This document shows positions 60,972-64,000 of a stretch of 64,000 nucleotides of DNA, piece after piece. The DNA lies in assembly GCA_045636705.1 (NCBI GenBank), contig JAZTYA010000033.1:1-64000 (forward strand), in the 5' to 3' direction. Numbering within the stretch: the stretch's first letter is position 1; each line of letters begins with the position of its first letter. The notes below the pieces were generated by a model. It had not been told where the DNA came from. It saw only the letters and a program-made list of their open reading frames with translations, and made no database searches. This DNA comes from SFWF01 sp045636705 (GTDB lineage: Bacteria > Bacillota > Clostridia > Oscillospirales > Acutalibacteraceae). A program made the position numbers and the translations under genes.

Positions 60972-62114
60972 ATGGAAAAATCAAAATTCACATTACTTAA
61001 AACTGAAGGGAAGGCAAGAAGGGCTACCTTTGAAACGGTTCACGGGACCGTTCAAACCCCGGCCTTTATGAATGTTGCAACCTGTGGCGCAATTAAGGGA
61101 GCCGTTTCGGCAGAAGACCTTAAAGAACTTCATTGTCAGGTTATGCTTTCTAATACATATCATCTTCATATTCGTCCCGGAGATGAAATAATTAAAGAGT
61201 GTGGCGGTCTTCATAAGTTTACTACTTGGGAAGGTCCAATTTTAACTGATAGTGGTGGGTTTCAGGTCTTTTCACTTGCTTCTCTTCGCAAAATTAAAGA
61301 AGAAGGCGTAACCTTTGCTTCTCATGTGGACGGTCGTAAAATTTTCATGGGACCTGAAGAGAGTATGCAAATTCAGTCAAATTTAGGCTCTACTATTGCA
61401 ATGGCGTTTGACGAATGTGTTGAAAACCCTGCCGAATATAACTATGCTAAAGAATCTTGCGCAAGAACAACCCGTTGGCTTAAACGCTGCAAGGTTAAAA
61501 TGGATGAACTTAATTCTTTGCCAAATACGGTAAACCCAAAGCAAATGCTTTTTGGTATAAATCAGGGTTGCACCTATTCCGACCTTAGAATAGAACATAT
61601 GAAAGAAATTGCCGAGCTTGATTTAGACGGATACGCTATTGGTGGTCTTGCCGTTGGTGAACCTGCCGAAGTTATGTATAAGGTTATAGAAGATGTTGAA
61701 CCGTATATGCCAAAAGGCAAAATTCGTTATCTTATGGGTGTTGGAACCCCTTCTAATATTCTTAATGCTGTGGAAAGAGGAGTGGACCTTTTCGACTGTG
61801 TTATGCCTTCTCGTAATGCGCGTCATGGTCATCTTTTTACTTGGAACGGAATTATGAATATTAACAACAATAAATATGCGTTCGATATGCGACCAATCGA
61901 TGAAAACTGCGGTTGTCCTGTTTGCAAAAGATATAGCAGAGCATATCTTCGTCACCTTCTTAGAAGTACCGAAATGCTTTCTCAAAGGCTTCTTGTAATG
62001 CACAACTTGTGGTTCTATAACACCCTGATGGAAGAAATCAGGCAAGCCCTTGACGAAGGTAGATTTGCTGAATATAAAGCAAAAATGGACCCGATTATTT
62101 CAAAAAGAATTTAG
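60972..62114 (+). CDS. tgt: tRNA-guanine transglycosylase
   Basis: The 380-residue protein has the active site ILTDSGGFQVFSL near residues 90-102, FGINQGCTYSDLR, GGLAVGEP, and the zinc site CGCPVCKRYSRAYLRHLL with a later His. It exchanges guanine-34 for preQ1 in GUN anticodons; tRNA-His (GUG) in this window is one expected substrate. AGGAGA precedes the ATG. Confidence 0.98.
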   Translation: MEKSKFTLLKTEGKARRATFETVHGTVQTPAFMNVATCGAIKGAVSAEDLKELHCQVMLSNTYHLHIRPGDEIIKECGGLHKFTTWEGPILTDSGGFQVFSLASLRKIKEEGVTFASHVDGRKIFMGPEESMQIQSNLGSTIAMAFDECVENPAEYNYAKESCARTTRWLKRCKVKMDELNSLPNTVNPKQMLFGINQGCTYSDLRIEHMKEIAELDLDGYAIGGLAVGEPAEVMYKVIEDVEPYMPKGKIRYLMGVGTPSNILNAVERGVDLFDCVMPSRNARHGHLFTWNGIMNINNNKYAFDMRPIDENCGCPVCKRYSRAYLRHLLRSTEMLSQRLLVMHNLWFYNTLMEEIRQALDEGRFAEYKAKMDPIISKRI

Positions 62115-62185
62115 GTCTTGCAATGAGTAAGTTTTTAGTGTATAATTCCTTATGAATTAATTGAACTTTTTTGGAGGTATAAAAA

Positions 62186-62518
62186 ATGTCTTTATTTTTA
62201 CTCGAAAACACTTCTAGTGCTGTTGATACAACAGGCGGTGCAATGAGCTCTTTAGCTATGCCCATTACACTCGTTTTAATGTTCGCTATTATGTATTTTG
62301 TTATGATTCGTCCTCAGCGCAAAAAGCAGAAGGCTGAAGAGAAGATGAGAAACAGCATCCAAATCGGCGACGAAATTCTCACAATCGGCGGTTTTTACGG
62401 CAGAGTTGTTTCAATCAAAGAAGATTCTTTAGTAATTGAGTCAGCAGGCGACCGTTCAAAGCAGAAGATTGCTCGTTGGGCTGTTCAGCAGAATATGACC
62501 ATTCACGAAGAAGCTTAA
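62186..62518 (+). CDS. yajC: Preprotein translocase subunit YajC
   Basis: The 110-residue protein has a single N-terminal membrane segment (ITLVLMFAIMYFVMIRPQRKKQK) and the family's IQIGDEILTIGGFYGRVVSIKEDSLVIE. It is an accessory of SecDF-YajC. GGAGG precedes the ATG. It follows tgt, as in most bacteria. Confidence 0.97.
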   Translation: MSLFLLENTSSAVDTTGGAMSSLAMPITLVLMFAIMYFVMIRPQRKKQKAEEKMRNSIQIGDEILTIGGFYGRVVSIKEDSLVIESAGDRSKQKIARWAVQQNMTIHEEA

Positions 62519-62529
62519 AATTAAACTTT

Positions 62530-62557
62530 AGCAGGTGGTTAAACCACCTGCTTTTTT
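62530..62557 (+). terminator. Terminator after yajC
   Basis: The stem AGCAGGTGGTT / AACCACCTGCT is followed by TTTTTT. Confidence 0.92.
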
Positions 62558-62603
62558 CATATCTTTTTATTTGCTCTCATATATTTTTTACGGGAGTGAT
62601 AGA

Positions 62604-63005
62604 ATGAAAAACGAATCAATTTATAATGCTAAGGAAAAGGCTTTAATTTTTGCGCTTGCAATAAGCGTAGGCGTCGTCATAAGTTTAGTGTCGGTGCTAG
62701 TCTTTGCACTTATTTCTCTTTTCTTAGATTTGCCCGAGTCGGCAGCTTCAATGTTCGCTATGATGAGTCTTGCCATTGGTGGCTTTTCTTCGGCATTTTT
62801 AAGCTCTAAAAAGTTTAAGAAAAAGGGAATAATTAACGGACTTATTTGCGCCGCCGTGACCTTTTTACTAGTCTTTTTTATATCCTTGATAGTCGATAAA
62901 GGGGGCATCACCCTAAATACTCTTTTCAACCTTATTGCAACCTTGCTGTCGGGCCTTATCGGTGGCATAGGCGGTGTTGGTCAAAAGAAATATGGTAGAA
63001 TTTGA
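62604..63005 (+). CDS. TIGR04086/YrzE-like four-span membrane protein
   Basis: The start MKNESIYNAKEKA at 62604 has GGGAGTGA upstream and gives 133 residues. Four hydrophobic segments with a glycine-rich end (LSGLIGGIGGVGQKK) match the small membrane family often found after yajC in Clostridia. Function unknown. Confidence 0.85.
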   Translation: MKNESIYNAKEKALIFALAISVGVVISLVSVLVFALISLFLDLPESAASMFAMMSLAIGGFSSAFLSSKKFKKKGIINGLICAAVTFLLVFFISLIVDKGGITLNTLFNLIATLLSGLIGGIGGVGQKKYGRI

Positions 63006-63053
63006 TATCTTGTTGAAAAGATAAAGAAAATTTGATATATTAAGGTTATAGCG

Positions 63054-63791
63054 ATGAATATCTATAAAAAGAGTTTTAACAGTTTATTAGCTGTTATTTT
63101 AGTTTTGGTAGTTTCTTTTATTTCAACGGCCACAGTCCCAAAAACAGTACAGACGATGTCGGATAATAGCATTAGTGGGACAATAATCATTGATGCGGGC
63201 CACGGCGGTTTTGACGGAGGCGCAGTTGCAAGTGACGGCACGGTTGAAAAGGATATAAATCTGATTATTGCAACAAAACTAAAAAACATGTTGGTCTTGT
63301 CGGGTTATGACGTAATGATGACGCGTGAATCAGATAGTTCTACAGACACAAGTGAGTCTAATGTTATATCCGATAAAAAGAAAAGCGATATGAAAAACCG
63401 TTTAAAGCTTATTAATTCTAACGAAAACGGAATTTTCGTAAGCATCCATTTAAACAAGTTTACAACCTCTTTAGCAAATGGAGCGCAGGTTTTTTATTCG
63501 CCAAATCATTTAGGTTCAAAAGCCCTTGGAACAACCATCCAAGCGGTAATTAAATCTAAACTGCAAACCGAAAACGAACGATGCGCAAAGCAGTCTACAA
63601 AGGACACTTATCTGCTTTATAATGCGCAAATTCCTGCAGTAATAGTTGAGTGCGGATTTTTGAGCAATGCGGCAGAATTAAGACTCTTAAAAACAGAGGA
63701 TTATCAAGGTAAGGTCGCTTTTACCATTTTTTGTGGGATAAGTGAATATTATAAAAATCAGGAGAAGCTAGATTATGGCAACAAAAATTAA
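63054..63791 (+). CDS. cwlD: N-acetylmuramoyl-L-alanine amidase, CwlD-like
   Basis: The 245-residue amidase_3 protein has an N-terminal signal/anchor. The zinc ligands and catalytic Glu are visible: IDAGHGG (His50), TVEKDIN (Glu65), VSIHLNK (His132) and VECGF (Glu199). Family, length and signal fit CwlD, which helps make muramic-delta-lactam in spore cortex, suggesting a sporulating lineage. Another cell-wall amidase of the same fold cannot be excluded. It overlaps radA by 17 bases. Confidence 0.85.
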   Translation: MNIYKKSFNSLLAVILVLVVSFISTATVPKTVQTMSDNSISGTIIIDAGHGGFDGGAVASDGTVEKDINLIIATKLKNMLVLSGYDVMMTRESDSSTDTSESNVISDKKKSDMKNRLKLINSNENGIFVSIHLNKFTTSLANGAQVFYSPNHLGSKALGTTIQAVIKSKLQTENERCAKQSTKDTYLLYNAQIPAVIVECGFLSNAAELRLLKTEDYQGKVAFTIFCGISEYYKNQEKLDYGNKN

Positions 63792-64000
63792 GACGGTTTA
63801 CGTATGTGAAGAATGTGGTTTTGAAAGTCCGAAATGGTCGGGTCAATGTCCCGGTTGTAAGGCTTGGAACACACTTACAGAACAAACTGTAAATCTTACT
63901 AGTGCGCAAACAATTTCAAAGCCTTTGTCTTCTATCAAGGCTTTCCCGCTAGACCAAATTACCTTTGAACAGGAGCATAGAATTAAGACCGGAATTTCTG
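63775..64000 (+). CDS. radA: DNA repair protein RadA, 5' end only
   Basis: The ATG at 63775 (AGGAGA upstream, inside the cwlD 3' end) opens MATKIKTVYVCEECGFESPKWSGQCPGCKAWNT. This is the four-cysteine zinc finger that begins RadA/Sms. The linker FPLDQITFEQEHRIKTGIS leads to the RecA-like ATPase domain, which is cut off by the window end. Confidence 0.95.
   Translation, partial: MATKIKTVYVCEECGFESPKWSGQCPGCKAWNTLTEQTVNLTSAQTISKPLSSIKAFPLDQITFEQEHRIKTGIS

Overview
The window is chromosomal DNA of a low-GC Gram-positive bacterium, most likely an anaerobic, gut-type member of the Clostridia. The support is gene content: a prp gene next to an L27 with a cleavable N-terminal extension, a CwlD-type cortex amidase, dapA/dapB/asd, dxs, strong Shine-Dalgarno sites and many TTG/GTG starts. 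I cannot name a genus from sequence reading alone.

Layout. 1-18.1 kb (+): housekeeping run infC(3' end)-rpmI-rplT-rRNA methylase-dprA-topA-trmFO-plsX-rnc-radical SAM-smc-ftsY-XTPase-yhbY-nadD-yqeK-rsfS-leuS, mostly overlapping or spaced by a few bases. 18.2-24.4 kb: tRNA-Lys (+), then on the minus strand greA preceded by three tandem paralogous lipoproteins. Each lipoprotein has 41-residue CxxC repeats and an HExxHxxGxPD zinc-protease motif. tRNA-Gln and tRNA-His (-) and tRNA-Leu (+) follow. 24.4-25.5 kb: a small XRE regulator with a 13-bp inverted repeat in its promoter, then a consensus promoter, a strong attenuator-like terminator and a Cys-rich KTR-type gene.

25.5-37.2 kb (+) is the most unusual part. 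A TetR regulator leads a locus with two SipW-type (Ser/His) signal peptidases, seven proteins with SipW-cognate signal peptides, one LPQTG sortase-anchored protein and two small proteins. Three of the seven exported proteins join a TasA/camelysin-like N-terminal module to a beta-helix or GLUG-like C-terminal module. A two-hairpin intergenic element occurs in three copies, each 30-50 nt before a start codon. I infer a multi-subunit surface fibre or matrix system with its own processing enzymes and a wall anchor.

37.3-54.2 kb: housekeeping again. This holds rplU-prp-rpmA, obgE-mrnC-YitT, dut-DUF1015-RluA, a minus-strand divIVA-like/fumarase-beta pair, and nusB-xseA-xseB-ispA-dxs-tlyA-nadK-argR-recN-tyrS. 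54.3-59.8 kb (-): an XRE regulator, a PlsC-like acyltransferase and the lysine/DAP genes asd-dapA-dapB. 59.9-64 kb (+): queA-tgt-yajC-TIGR04086-like-cwlD-radA (cut by the window end). No integrase, transposase, relaxase, phage gene or CRISPR array was seen.
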